In this document: piece by piece, positions 1 through 10,179 of the stretch
How positions within the stretch are numbered: the stretch's first letter is position 1
Layout of the letters: every line of letters starts with the position of its first letter
Assembly (NCBI RefSeq): GCF_001463765.1
Contig: NZ_BBWK01000043.1
Location: 1-64,000, forward strand
DNA length: 64,000 nt
Reading direction: 5' to 3'
DNA from: Aureimonas sp. AU4
GTDB lineage: Bacteria > Pseudomonadota > Alphaproteobacteria > Rhizobiales > Rhizobiaceae
Notes under the pieces: model-generated
What the model was told of the DNA's origin: nothing
Seen by the model: only the letters and a program-made list of their open reading frames with translations
Database searches by the model: none
Program-made: the position numbers and the translations under genes

Positions 1-80
1 GTTCCCGCCGGCGCGGCGGTGACCAGGACCGCCGCGACGGCACCGGCCAGAAGCACGGTTCCTTTCGCGTGAGAGAGCAT
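1..80 (-). CDS. Start of a secreted or membrane protein (partial, runs off the left edge)
   Basis: Only the first 26 codons are inside the window. They begin with ATG on the minus strand at 80 and read MLSHAKGTVLLAGAVAAVLV followed by TAAPAG. One basic residue followed by a hydrophobic stretch ending in small residues looks like a Sec signal peptide. The gene runs away from ureB. If ureA and ureD are linked to this locus, this gene lies between them and ureB, as another reversed pair does between ureB and ureC. No function can be proposed from the signal peptide alone. Confidence 0.5.
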   Translation of the reverse strand, partial: MLSHAKGTVLLAGAVAAVLVTAAPAG

Positions 81-339
81 GGCGTGTCGAACCCTGTTGG
101 TGACGCGGCCTGTTCGGGTGTTACCCGCCGGCCGTCTCGTTCTGTCTTCGGCTTTCTAGCCCGCACAGGTTTCGTTCCGATTGCGCGGGCGATACGGGAC
201 GATGTCATCCGATCTGCGCGGTTAACGCATTGCGCGCCGTCAAGTTTCGCGCGATCCCGCCGGTTGCGGCCGCGCCCGCCCCATGCCAGCCTTGCGCTGC
301 ACGCAGGGCGGGCGGGAACGTTTGACGAGGGACTGACTG
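81..339. other. Intergenic region between the divergent left-edge gene and ureB
   Basis: This 259-base stretch separates two divergent starts and should hold promoters for both. I see no sigma-70 or sigma-54 promoter convincing enough to call. Just before ureB the sequence gacgaggga, 7 bases ahead of the ATG at 340, is a plausible ribosome binding site. Open frames crossing the stretch have the composition of random GC-rich frames. Confidence 0.4.
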
Positions 340-645
340 ATGATTCCGGGCGAGATCCTGACGCGCGAGGGCGACATCACGCTCAACGAGGGCCGCGAGG
401 CGATCGAGCTCAAGGTCGCCAACACGGGCGATCGGCCGATCCAGGTCGGCTCCCACTACCACTTCGCCGAGACCAACCCGGCGCTGCGCTTCGACCGCGA
501 GGCCGCGCGCGGTCTCCGGCTCGACATCGCGGCGGGCACCGCGGTGCGCTTCGAGCCGGGCCAAGCGCGCGACGTGCGCCTCGTGCCCTTCGCGGGCCAT
601 CGTCGCGTCTTCGGCTTCAACGCGAAGGTGTCGGGCGACCTTTGA
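340..645 (+). CDS. ureB: Urease subunit beta (UreB)
   Basis: Small beta subunit of the nickel enzyme urease, which hydrolyses urea to ammonia and carbamate in the cytoplasm. The 101-residue protein starts [16 protein letters not shown], carries the family hallmark [14 protein letters not shown] near residues 41-54, and ends [11 protein letters not shown], all as in free-standing UreB proteins of 100-105 residues. The ATG is preceded by a GAGGGA ribosome site. The gene is separated from ureC by two genes on the opposite strand, so the usual tight ureABC arrangement is broken. ureA and ureD are not in this window. A GC-rich hairpin lies directly after the stop codon. Confidence 0.95.
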   Translation: MIPGEILTREGDITLNEGREAIELKVANTGDRPIQVGSHYHFAETNPALRFDREAARGLRLDIAAGTAVRFEPGQARDVRLVPFAGHRRVFGFNAKVSGDL

Positions 646-646
646 G

Positions 647-672
647 GGCGGGCTCCGTTCGGGGAGCCCGCC
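647..672. terminator. Hairpin between the convergent ends of ureB and the Gly-rich protein gene
   Basis: Perfect 10-bp inverted repeat GGCGGGCTCC / GGAGCCCGCC with the 6-base loop GTTCGG, two bases after the ureB stop and five before the stop of the leftward gene. There is no T-run, so it is not a textbook intrinsic terminator, but its position between converging genes suits a two-way terminator or 3' end stabiliser. Confidence 0.55.
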
Positions 673-676
673 GCCC

Positions 677-1189
677 TCAGTTGCCGCGTGCGTCCGGCGT
701 CGCGTTCGGCCCGGCGCGCAGCGCCGAGCGGATCCCCGACAGGTCGACGTTCACGCGCGGGCGCGGGATGTTGTAGAGCGACGCCGGTCCGGTTCCGGCA
801 ATGCTCTGGGAGCCGCCCGTGCCGGTTCCGAGGGCGGTGGTTCCGGTGCCGCCGATCGTGGTCGCCGCGCCCACGTTGCCGCTGCGCGCCACCGCGTCGG
901 CATTCACCGAGTTGATCGTGGTGGAGCCGGCCGTGGCGCGCTGCTGCGTCGAGGTCGCACTGCTGCCGAGCGCGCCGCCGCTCGTGCCCACCGTGTTGGA
1001 CGCGCCGCCAAGGCTCGGCGAGACGCCGCCCCCGGCGGACCCGCCGAGCGAGGAGCCCCCGGCGCTGCCGCCGCCCGCAGCGCCGCCGAGCGACTGGGCC
1101 AGAACCGGGGAGGCGAGGAGAAGCGCGGCCGAGACGGCCAGGGAAAGCGGGAGGCGGGACACGGGACGGTTCCTTCGGGTCGGGTTCAT
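677..1189 (-). CDS. Small exported glycine/serine-rich protein, unknown function
   Basis: 170-residue protein of unknown function. The start chosen is the ATG at 1189, giving MNPTRRNRPVSRLPLSLAVS and a hydrophobic stretch ending in an ASPVLAQ cleavage site near residue 32. The mature part is low-complexity Gly/Ser/Thr repeats (GGAAGGGSAGG-like runs, residues 34-75) followed by Thr/Gly-rich sequence and the basic tail SGIRSALRAGPNATPDARGN. The open frame extends further upstream without a stop, but the signal peptide fixes the start. It follows the next leftward gene by 8 bases, so the two form a small operon opposing urease. It may be a periplasmic or surface protein; no catalytic motif is visible. 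Confidence 0.6.
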   Translation of the reverse strand: MNPTRRNRPVSRLPLSLAVSAALLLASPVLAQSLGGAAGGGSAGGSSLGGSAGGGVSPSLGGASNTVGTSGGALGSSATSTQQRATAGSTTINSVNADAVARSGNVGAATTIGGTGTTALGTGTGGSQSIAGTGPASLYNIPRPRVNVDLSGIRSALRAGPNATPDARGN

Positions 1190-1197
1190 GACAGGCT

Positions 1198-1620
1198 CTA
1201 GCGCGAGCGATGCGGGTTGGGAACGATTCGCGCCCGGCGCGGCGGCGAGATCGGGCGCGTGACGCCGCTCCGGTTGAGAACGGAGGGGTCGGAGCGCGCG
1301 AAGTCGCCGGCCGTGTCGGGCTGGAGGGTGGAGCGACCCTCGGCCGCGCGCAGGCGCGTGGAGGTGCCGTCTGCGTCGGGCCTGGGCACGCGCGGGCGCA
1401 GGAACGAGTCGTCGACGTCCCGCCCGTAGGCCCGTTCCACCGGCGTGTCGCCGAAGACCGGCGCGTCCGGGATCGCGACGCTTGCGCGCGGCGAGCGGTA
1501 GTTGCCGATCCGCGCGCCGCTCATCGACGACCCGGCCGGCGTGCCGGGCGGGCCGAAGCCGTAGGGCTGGGCGAGGGCGGGCGTCGCCAGGAGGCCGAGG
1601 GCGAGAAGAAGCGGGCGCAT
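1198..1620 (-). CDS. Small exported proline/arginine-rich protein, unknown function
   Basis: 140-residue protein starting MRPLLLALGLLATPALAQPY, a clear Sec signal peptide with likely cleavage at ALA-Q near residue 17. The mature region is rich in Pro, Arg, Asp and Ser (GDTPVERAYGRDVDDSFLRP near the middle) and ends in a basic tail, RIVPNPHRSR. No domain is recognisable. It is the first gene of a two-gene leftward unit whose second member is also exported. Being lodged between ureB and ureC suggests either a historical insertion into the urease operon or a conserved local arrangement; nothing in the protein ties it to urea hydrolysis. Confidence 0.6.
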   Translation of the reverse strand: MRPLLLALGLLATPALAQPYGFGPPGTPAGSSMSGARIGNYRSPRASVAIPDAPVFGDTPVERAYGRDVDDSFLRPRVPRPDADGTSTRLRAAEGRSTLQPDTAGDFARSDPSVLNRSGVTRPISPPRRARIVPNPHRSR

Positions 1621-1757
1621 GAGGCGATAATGCGCCGGGCGCGGAAAGGTCGCGAGAGGGGCGCGCCCGCCGCCCACAATTCTTCGCGATTGCGTTTGCC
1701 CCCGCGAGTGCGCTTAGACTTTGCTGCCCTGCCGTGAAACGAGGACCGCGCCGCACC

Positions 1758-3470
<1,713 letters not shown>

Positions 3471-3479
3471 ATTCAGCCC

Positions 3480-3950
3480 ATGGCCAAGGCGCTTCCGCAC
3501 GAACCCACGCTCTACGAACGCGACTTCTTCGCCTGGACGCAGGACCAGGCGGCGCGCCTGCGCGCGCGCGCCGCCTTCGACAACCGGGGCGACATCGACT
3601 GGGAGAATGCCGCCGAGGAGATCGAGGACTTGGGCTCTTCGCAACGCAACGAGATCGAAAGCCGTCTCGCCGTTCTCCTGATGCATCTTCTGACATGGCG
3701 TTTCCAACCCGCCGAACGTTCCAACAGCGGGCGCGCCACGATCGCCGAGCAGCGCTTGAGGCTCGCGCGGCGCCTGCGGCAGAATCCGCGCCTGCGATCC
3801 TACCCCGGCGATATCCTGGCCGAGGAATATCCCCTGGCCAAGCTGCGCGCCGTCGCGGAAACGGGACTGGTGCCGGATGCCTTCCCCGACGCCTGTCCCT
3901 TCACGATCGAAGACATCCTGGACCCCGACTTCCTGCCGGAGGCTGCATGA
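3480..3950 (+). CDS. DUF29 family protein inside the urease operon
   Basis: 156-residue protein with the DUF29 pattern: YERDFFAWTQDQAARLR near residues 12-28, then DIDWENAAEEIEDLG, an Arg/Leu-rich helical middle and a C-terminal segment around FTIEDILDPDFLPE. DUF29 proteins are small, helical and of unknown biochemical role. The gene starts 9 bases after ureC and its stop lies 31 bases before the chosen GTG start of ureE, so it is embedded in the urease operon and should be co-expressed with the nickel-assembly proteins. No nickel-binding His or Cys clusters are visible. A role in urease assembly is only suggested by position. Confidence 0.8.
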   Translation: MAKALPHEPTLYERDFFAWTQDQAARLRARAAFDNRGDIDWENAAEEIEDLGSSQRNEIESRLAVLLMHLLTWRFQPAERSNSGRATIAEQRLRLARRLRQNPRLRSYPGDILAEEYPLAKLRAVAETGLVPDAFPDACPFTIEDILDPDFLPEAA

Positions 3951-3981
3951 CCGTCCGCCCCTTCCCGGCGAGCCGACCCGC

Positions 3982-4452
3982 GTGATCGAGGCCGGCACCA
4001 TCATCGAGCGCGGCGCCTGGGAGCGACCGGCGGCCGACACGATCACCCTCGACGAGGCGCAGCGCCACCGCCGCCGCATGGCCATGGTCTCGGACGGCGG
4101 CATCGCCTTCCTGCTCGACCTGCCCGAAGCGCATCGCCTGCGCGAGGGCGACGCGATCCTCCTGTCGGACGGGCGCCTCCTGGAGGTGCGCGCCAAGCCC
4201 GAGCCGCTCGTGGCGGTGTCGGGGCAGGGTGCGGCGCACCTCCTCGCGCTCGCCTGGCAGATCGGCAACCGGCACCTTCCCTGCCAAATCGAGGCGGACC
4301 GCCTTCTCCTGCGGCGCGACCACGTGGTGGAGGCCATGCTGCGCGAGCTCGGCGCGCAGGTCGAGCCGGTCGAGGCGGCCTTCGATCCGGAAGGCGGCGC
4401 CTATGGCGGAACGCATGGCGGCCATCACCACCCCCATCATGGACACGACTGA
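3982..4452 (+). CDS. ureE: Urease accessory protein UreE (nickel chaperone)
   Basis: Nickel-delivering metallochaperone of urease maturation, 156 residues. The frame has no good ATG, so GTG 3982 is used, giving (V)IEAGTIIERGAWERP, as expected for the N-terminal UreE domain. The C-terminal domain has the conserved AWQIGNRHLPCQIE, with the nickel-bridging histidine, and DHVVEAMLRELGAQV. The protein ends in a histidine-rich tail, [13 protein letters not shown], with seven histidines in thirteen residues, as in nickel-storing UreE forms. The end overlaps the chosen ureF start by 14 bases. The weak start codon may keep the chaperone at lower levels than ureC. Confidence 0.9.
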   Translation: MIEAGTIIERGAWERPAADTITLDEAQRHRRRMAMVSDGGIAFLLDLPEAHRLREGDAILLSDGRLLEVRAKPEPLVAVSGQGAAHLLALAWQIGNRHLPCQIEADRLLLRRDHVVEAMLRELGAQVEPVEAAFDPEGGAYGGTHGGHHHPHHGHD

Positions 4453-5121
4453 CGGCACCGGGCGCGGCGGGGGCCTCGCCCTCGTCCAGCTCCTGACCTG
4501 GCTCTCGCCCGCCTTTCCGGTCGGCGCCTTCGCCATGTCGCACGGGCTGGAAACGGCGGTGCGCGAGGGGCATGTGCGCGACGGCGAGGCGGCGCGCGAC
4601 TGGATCGCGGCGCTTCTCGCGCAAGGCAGCGGCTGGAACGACCTCGTGCTTCTCGCGGCCGCCTACAGGGCTTGTGCCGCCGGCGACGGCCACGCCGTGC
4701 GCGAGGTGGCCGAGCTGGCCCTCGCGCTCGCCGGCTCGCAGTCGCGCCGCGCCGAAACGCTGGACCTGGGCGAGGCCTTCCGCCGCGCCTCGGCACCCTG
4801 GGCCGGACGGCCGAGTGAGGGTGAGGAAGAGGCCTATCCGGTCGCCGTCGCGCGGCTCTGCGCGGCTCGCGCCATTCCCCTCGACGCCGCGCTCCTCGCC
4901 TATGCGCAGGGCTTTTCGTCGACGCTCCTGTCGGCCGGGCTTCGTCTCGTGCCGCTCGGGCAGGGGGCGGTGACGCAGGCGCAGCACGACCTGGAAACTC
5001 CCATCCTCGATGCCGCCCGGCGCGCGGGCGCCTCGACGCTCGCCGACCTCGGCTCCGCCGCGCTCCTGTCCGACCTTTGCGCCCTTCGCCACGAGACCCT
5101 GCAACCAAGGCTCTTCCGATC

Positions 5122-5125
<4 letters not shown>
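4439..5125 (+). CDS. ureF: Urease accessory protein UreF
   Basis: UreF bridges UreD and UreG in the GTP-dependent urease activation complex. The 228-residue reading starts at ATG 4439 ([20 protein letters not shown]); in-frame ATGs at 4403 and 4415 are alternatives deeper inside ureE. The N-terminal family motif [21 protein letters not shown] and the later [21 protein letters not shown] support the call. Its TGA overlaps the ureG ATG in ATGA, implying coupled translation. UreD, the partner that contacts urease, must be encoded outside the window. Confidence 0.93.
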
Positions 5126-5775
<650 letters not shown>

Positions 5776-5883
5776 CGCAGGCGCGTTCCCGCGATGCGGC
5801 GCGACCGCTTGAGATTTCCTTTACGCCGCGGAACCTAGAACCGATCCCGAGCCGGCCAAAGAGTCCGGCCGGGGTCCAGAGCC

Positions 5884-7098
5884 ATGAACGCGCCAATGAC
5901 CGCTCCCGAGGGCATGCCGACCATGCCGGGGATCGGCCTGTTGCTCGGCCTGCCGCCCGGCCCGCGCGAGGCCTTCGAGCGCGACACCGAGCGGCAGCGC
6001 GTGCGCCAGCTGCGAGCCACGATCGTTCTCGGCCTCGTCTTCTACAATCTCTACAACCTGTCGAACTTCATCCTGATGCAGGAGCTCGGCTGGCTGCCGA
6101 CGATCCTGCGCCTCGCCGTCACGGCGGCGGGAGGCGTCTTGATCGGGGCCGTGCCGCATCTCGGCGCGCGGCTGCGCGAGACGCTGGTCGCGATCGCCAT
6201 GACCGGCGCCTCGCTCGTGCCGCTCTTCCTGTTCTGGCTGACGCGCTCGAGCCTCGGGCCCTATTCCTTCAGCGACTTCTTCCTGACGGTGGTCTATGCC
6301 AGCGTCCTTCTGGTCCTGCGCTTTCCCGCGGCCCTTCTCTACACGGCGCTCTGCCTGCCGCTGGCACTCGCGGCGATCTGGACGCAGCCGATCCTCACGC
6401 ATGAACTGTGCTGGGCCCTGACGCTCCAGACCCTGACCGCCCTGATCTTTCTTCTCGTCAGCAACTGGTTGGTCCAGCGCATGCATCGCGAGAGCTACGT
6501 CGAGGTCTGGCTGCGCACGCGCGAGGCGCGCGAGCTTGAGACCGCGCGGCGCGCCTTCGCCGACCTCTCCGCCACCGACGCGCTGACGGGCCTTGCCAAC
6601 CGGCGCCGATTCGACGAGGCGCTGGCCGAGGCCCATGCCAGAGCCCGCACCGCCGGCATCCCCTATGCGCTGCTGATGATCGACGTCGACCACTTCAAGC
6701 GCTTCAACGACGCCTACGGCCACCCGGCTGGCGACGGCTGCCTTCGAAGCGTGGCCGGCATCCTGGCCGCAGAGCTTTCGGGACGCGACGCCCTGATCGC
6801 GCGCTATGGCGGCGAGGAGTTCGCCGTCGTGCTGCGGGGAGGCGGCATGGACGGTGGGGCAAGGCTCGCCGCGCAGCTCGTCGAGGCGGTGGAGGCCCAT
6901 GCCATCGCGCATGGCCAGCGTCCCGACACGGGGTGCTTCGTGACCGTCAGCGTCGGGGTCGCCGCCTACGAGGTGACGTCGGCCCTGCCGACCGCCGTGA
7001 TGCGCGCGGCCGACGCCGCGCTCTACGAGGCCAAGCGGCGCGGCCGCAACCGCCACGCGCTCTTCGGCGCGGACGAGCCGGAGGCGCTGACCGCCTGA
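5884..7098 (+). CDS. Membrane-anchored diguanylate cyclase (GGDEF)
   Basis: 404-residue protein that should make cyclic di-GMP. The N-terminal half (about residues 38-200) holds several hydrophobic segments, consistent with a six-helix membrane sensor of unknown ligand; the C-terminal half is a GGDEF domain opening with DALTGLANRRRFDEAL. The active-site motif is GGEEF at residues 309-313, a functional variant. At the usual inhibitory-site position the sequence is GRDALIARY, not RxxD, so product feedback control is probably lost or altered. Its stop is 4 bases from the end of the opposing allA gene. Nothing links it to its purine and urea neighbours beyond location. Confidence 0.9.
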   Translation: MNAPMTAPEGMPTMPGIGLLLGLPPGPREAFERDTERQRVRQLRATIVLGLVFYNLYNLSNFILMQELGWLPTILRLAVTAAGGVLIGAVPHLGARLRETLVAIAMTGASLVPLFLFWLTRSSLGPYSFSDFFLTVVYASVLLVLRFPAALLYTALCLPLALAAIWTQPILTHELCWALTLQTLTALIFLLVSNWLVQRMHRESYVEVWLRTREARELETARRAFADLSATDALTGLANRRRFDEALAEAHARARTAGIPYALLMIDVDHFKRFNDAYGHPAGDGCLRSVAGILAAELSGRDALIARYGGEEFAVVLRGGGMDGGARLAAQLVEAVEAHAIAHGQRPDTGCFVTVSVGVAAYEVTSALPTAVMRAADAALYEAKRRGRNRHALFGADEPEALTA

Positions 7099-7102
7099 CG
7101 CC

Positions 7103-7591
7103 TCAGGGAAGCACGAGCTCAAAGCCCTCCCCGAACGCGTATTCCTCGAGGTTGACCCCGTCGCCCTCGCGATCGACGACCAGGAAGTCGCAGACTTCCT
7201 CCAGCGCGATCAGCGGATGGTGCCATGCGCCCGCCGGATAGCTGACGCCTTGTCCAGCCCGCGCCATGAAGGCAGCCGGCTCGCCCGGCCTGCCGCCCGC
7301 GTCCTGCGCCACGACCACGAGATAGGGGTGCGGCGAAAGCGGCACGAAGGCCTGGCTGCCGAGCGGGTGGCGCTCCATCATCCGGATCGCGACCGGCGGC
7401 GCGAAGGGCTTGCCGCGAAAGATCGAGAGGATCGCGCGACCCTCGCCCACCTCCACCGGCGCCACCTCGTGGAAGCGCGTCGTGGTGCCGCCGTTGATGA
7501 GGCGGATCGAGCGGGCGTTGTCGCTCTCGATCACCTCGCCGAAGGGGCGAAAGGCATCGGCGTCGAGCGGCCGGGCCGTGATGCGCCTCAC
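7103..7591 (-). CDS. allA: Ureidoglycolate lyase (AllA)
   Basis: Cupin-fold enzyme that splits ureidoglycolate into glyoxylate and urea, the last carbon-releasing step of purine breakdown. 162 residues. The N-terminus RRITARPLDADAFRPFGEVI and segments INGGTTTRFHEVA, SIFRGKPFAPPVAIRMMERH, PLGSQAFVPLSPHPYLVVVA and GVSYPAGAWHHPLIALEEV match the family throughout. The start is GTG 7591, which overlaps the TGA of the allantoicase gene in GTGA, so the two are translationally coupled. It is the last gene of the leftward puuE-uraD/alc/allA operon. The urea it releases can be used by the adjacent urease. Confidence 0.93.
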   Translation of the reverse strand: MRRITARPLDADAFRPFGEVIESDNARSIRLINGGTTTRFHEVAPVEVGEGRAILSIFRGKPFAPPVAIRMMERHPLGSQAFVPLSPHPYLVVVAQDAGGRPGEPAAFMARAGQGVSYPAGAWHHPLIALEEVCDFLVVDREGDGVNLEEYAFGEGFELVLP

Positions 7592-8607
7592 GGGGCGCGC
7601 CGCCCGAAAAGGCGCAGGCGCGACACGCCGCCGTCCGGAAAGATGTCGAGACGCACGTGGGTGACGGGACCGAGCGGCTCGACCCGGTCGATGCGGCGCT
7701 CCTCGTCGGCCTCGAGCTTGGTCTCGGGCACGAGGAGGGGCCAGCGGGCCGACACCTCGTCCAGCTCGGCGGGCGCGGGATCGCTGTCCAGCCTTGCCGC
7801 GCGCAGCGAGAAGCGGTCGGGATAGTTGCCCTTGAAGTGGCGCGTGTCGATCAGGAGATGCCGGATCGTGCCGGCGGTCCCGAGCTTCAGGACGCTCCAG
7901 TCGTTGCCCGGCCGGCGGCGGCGCGCCGTCTCCCAGCCATCGGCCATGAACGGGGCGCGGCCGGGCGCCAGCATGTTGGCGGGGTGGCCGTAATGCGCGT
8001 CGTTCCAGCCGAGCGGCACGCCGCCATTGACCTGCGCGGCGAGGTCGATCTCCTCCTCGGCCGAGACGTCCGACCAGTCGACCTGGATCGTGCCGAAGAC
8101 GCGCAGGCGCGCAACGCCGCCGTCGGGATGGATATGGAGACGCAGCCACCGCGCGGGCGCGGGCTCGGCGATCGTGAAGAGGTTGTGCCCGTTGCCCTGC
8201 AGGGCGGAGCGCGGCACGAGCGGGCGCCAGTCGCCCTCGCCCGGCTCGCCCGCCGTGTCGGCGGCCTCGACCATCGCCTCGGGCGGAAAGTTGCCGGTGA
8301 AGAAGCTCGTGTCGATGTCGACGGCGTGAACCGTGCCGCGCCGGCCGAGGCGGATCACCGCCCAGTCGTGGCCGGCCACGCGCTTGCGGCGCGACTCCCA
8401 GCCGTCCATCCACTTGCCGTGGTCGTCGAAGCGGTCGGGATAGAAGACCGGCGGAGCCGGGTCGATCATGCGGCTCTTGTCGGCGAAGAAGTCGTCGGTG
8501 GCGAACGTCACCTCGGTGCCGAGCCGGGGATGGGCGAGGTCCACGAAGCGCTGAAGAAGGGCGTCCGCCTCGGGCAAAGGCTGGGCTGCGATGAAGCGGT
8601 CGCTCAA
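7588..8607 (-). CDS. alc: Allantoicase
   Basis: Hydrolyses allantoate to ureidoglycolate and urea. 339 residues made of two repeated jelly-roll allantoicase domains: the first with DDFFADKSRMIDPAPPVF, KWMDGWESRRKR and DIDTSFFTGNFPPEA; the second, from about residue 195, with DGWETARRRRPGNDW and DTRHFKGNYPDRF. No ATG stands at the expected N-terminus; the frame begins at TTG 8607, overlapping the TGA of the upstream PuuE-UraD gene. The first internal ATG would delete conserved sequence, so TTG is favoured. Direct translational coupling and a weak start codon suggest tuned expression. It could be confused with allantoate amidohydrolase by pathway, but that is a different fold. Confidence 0.92.
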   Translation of the reverse strand: MSDRFIAAQPLPEADALLQRFVDLAHPRLGTEVTFATDDFFADKSRMIDPAPPVFYPDRFDDHGKWMDGWESRRKRVAGHDWAVIRLGRRGTVHAVDIDTSFFTGNFPPEAMVEAADTAGEPGEGDWRPLVPRSALQGNGHNLFTIAEPAPARWLRLHIHPDGGVARLRVFGTIQVDWSDVSAEEEIDLAAQVNGGVPLGWNDAHYGHPANMLAPGRAPFMADGWETARRRRPGNDWSVLKLGTAGTIRHLLIDTRHFKGNYPDRFSLRAARLDSDPAPAELDEVSARWPLLVPETKLEADEERRIDRVEPLGPVTHVRLDIFPDGGVSRLRLFGRRAP

Positions 8608-10040
8608 GAACGGTCTCCGAGGATCTGGTGGATGCGAAGGCGCGCGATCGTTTCCACCTCGCGCGCGGCGGTTTCCAGCTCGGCGGCCGGGTCGTTTTCG
8701 ACGCGGCTCTCGAACTGGCGAAGGATGTCGTGCTTGGAAAGGCCGCGCACGGCCACCACGAAGGGGAAGCCGAAACGGGCGCGATAGCGCGTGTTGAGCG
8801 CGGTGAAGCGCGAAAGCTCGTCCTCGGTCAGCTGGTCGAGCCCGGCCGAGCGCTGCTCGCCGGCCGACTCGGCCGTCAGCCCGCCGCCGAGCGCGAGCCG
8901 TCCCGCAAGGTCGGGATGCGCCTCGACGACCGCGCGCCGTTCGTCGGGCGAGGCGAGGCGGAAGGCGGTTGCGAGCGCCGCCGCCAAGCCGTCGGCCGTG
9001 TCGTGGGCGGGGCCAAGGCCGCGCTCGTAGGCGCGTTCCGCCACCCAAGGCGAATGCTCGAAGACGCCGCCGAACATCGCGAGGAACACAGGGCGCTCCA
9101 GGCGGCTCGGCCGGGTGCGGGGAGCAAAGGGAAAGCGCTCGCGCCAGTGTCGCGCGATCGCCTCGCGCGTGGCCACCCACACGCCGTCCTTGGACCCGAT
9201 GTAGTCGAGGAAGCGCGCCAGCGACGCCGCGCGCCCCGGCCGCCCGACGAGGCGGCAATGGAGGCCGACGTTCAGCATCTTCGCCGAGCCGGCCTCGCCT
9301 TCCGCGTAGAGCGTGTCGAACGCGTCCTTGAGATAGCTGAAGAACTGGTCGCCCGCGTTGAAGCCTTGGGGCGTTGCGAAGCGCATGTCGTTGGTGTCGA
9401 GCGTGTAGGGCAGCACGAGGATCGGCTTGGTCTCGGTCTCCTGCCAGTAGGGCAGGTCGTCGGCATAGGCATCCGACACGTAGAGGAAGTCGCGTTCCGC
9501 CGCGAGTTCCAGCGTATGCTCCGACGAGCGCCCCGTGTACCAGCCGAGCGGCGCCGCGCCGGTGACGGCCGCATGGAGCGCGACGGCCTCCGCCATGTCG
9601 GCGCGCTCGGCCTCGCGCGCGTGGTCGCGGTAGTCGATCCATTTGAGGCCGTGGCTCGCGATCTCCCAGCCCGCCTCCTTCATCGCGGCGACCTGTTCGG
9701 GGGAACGCTCGAGGGCGGTGGCCACGCCGTAGACGGTCACCGGCAGGCGGCGCTCGGTGAACAGGCGATGGAGGCGCCAGAAGCCAGCGCGCGCGCCGTA
9801 CTCGTAGATCGACTCCATGTTCATGTGGCGCTGGCCGACCCAGGGGCTGGCGCCGACGATCTCCGACAGGAAGGCCTCCGAGGCCTTGTCGCCGTGGATC
9901 ACCGCGTTCTCGCCGCCCTCCTCGTAGTTCACCACGAACTGGACGCAGATCCGGGCCGGTCCGCTCCCGCCGGGATTCGGCCAGGCGGGATCGGGGGTCC
10001 TGCGGCCGTAGCCGAGCATGTCGCGGGGGTAGAAGGTCAT
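8604..10040 (-). CDS. Bifunctional allantoinase PuuE / OHCU decarboxylase UraD fusion
   Basis: 478-residue fusion carrying two successive steps. Residues 1-305 are a PuuE-type allantoinase of the polysaccharide-deacetylase fold (MTFYPRDMLGYGRRTPDPAW, ICVQFVVNYEEGGENAV, WEIASHGLKWIDY, LGWYTGRSSEHT). Residues about 315-478 are OHCU decarboxylase (FGGVFEHSPWVAERA, and HPDLAGRLA with the catalytic-type histidine H375). UraD makes S-allantoin from 2-oxo-4-hydroxy-4-carboxy-5-ureidoimidazoline, and PuuE opens allantoin to allantoate, so the fusion joins consecutive reactions although the domains are encoded in reverse order. The start is ATG 10040; an upstream frame extension lacks family sequence. 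First gene of the leftward operon, divergent from uraH. Confidence 0.92.
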   Translation of the reverse strand: MTFYPRDMLGYGRRTPDPAWPNPGGSGPARICVQFVVNYEEGGENAVIHGDKASEAFLSEIVGASPWVGQRHMNMESIYEYGARAGFWRLHRLFTERRLPVTVYGVATALERSPEQVAAMKEAGWEIASHGLKWIDYRDHAREAERADMAEAVALHAAVTGAAPLGWYTGRSSEHTLELAAERDFLYVSDAYADDLPYWQETETKPILVLPYTLDTNDMRFATPQGFNAGDQFFSYLKDAFDTLYAEGEAGSAKMLNVGLHCRLVGRPGRAASLARFLDYIGSKDGVWVATREAIARHWRERFPFAPRTRPSRLERPVFLAMFGGVFEHSPWVAERAYERGLGPAHDTADGLAAALATAFRLASPDERRAVVEAHPDLAGRLALGGGLTAESAGEQRSAGLDQLTEDELSRFTALNTRYRARFGFPFVVAVRGLSKHDILRQFESRVENDPAAELETAAREVETIARLRIHQILGDRS

Positions 10041-10179
10041 CGGCGGAGCTCGTGAGGTCGAAAGGCAGGTGACGAGGTAAACCGAAGCCCGCCCGCTTTC
10101 CAAGCCTCGGCCCACGCCCATCGATCGCCCGCCCGATCCTGACCCACTGGACGCCGGGTCGCCGGCGGGTGCAAACTCC

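Noticed and set aside
677-1189. Gly-rich tandem sequence as a DNA repeat array or CRISPR-like element
   Set aside because: The repetition is at protein level (Gly/Ser codons) with no conserved spacer-repeat structure.
1690-1720. TTGCGT...TTAGAC as the ureC promoter
   Set aside because: The spacing of about 18 and poor box matches are not distinguishable from chance, although ureC needs a promoter nearby.
3947-3985. 12-codon frame starting ATGACC at the DUF29 stop
   Set aside because: Too short and unsupported. It ends before the GTG start of ureE and is probably incidental, although leader-like translation cannot be excluded.
5830-5855. GGAAC upstream of the first diguanylate cyclase as an EcfG promoter
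   Set aside because: Bases at N16 and N17 spacing are GCCG/CCGG, not CGTT.
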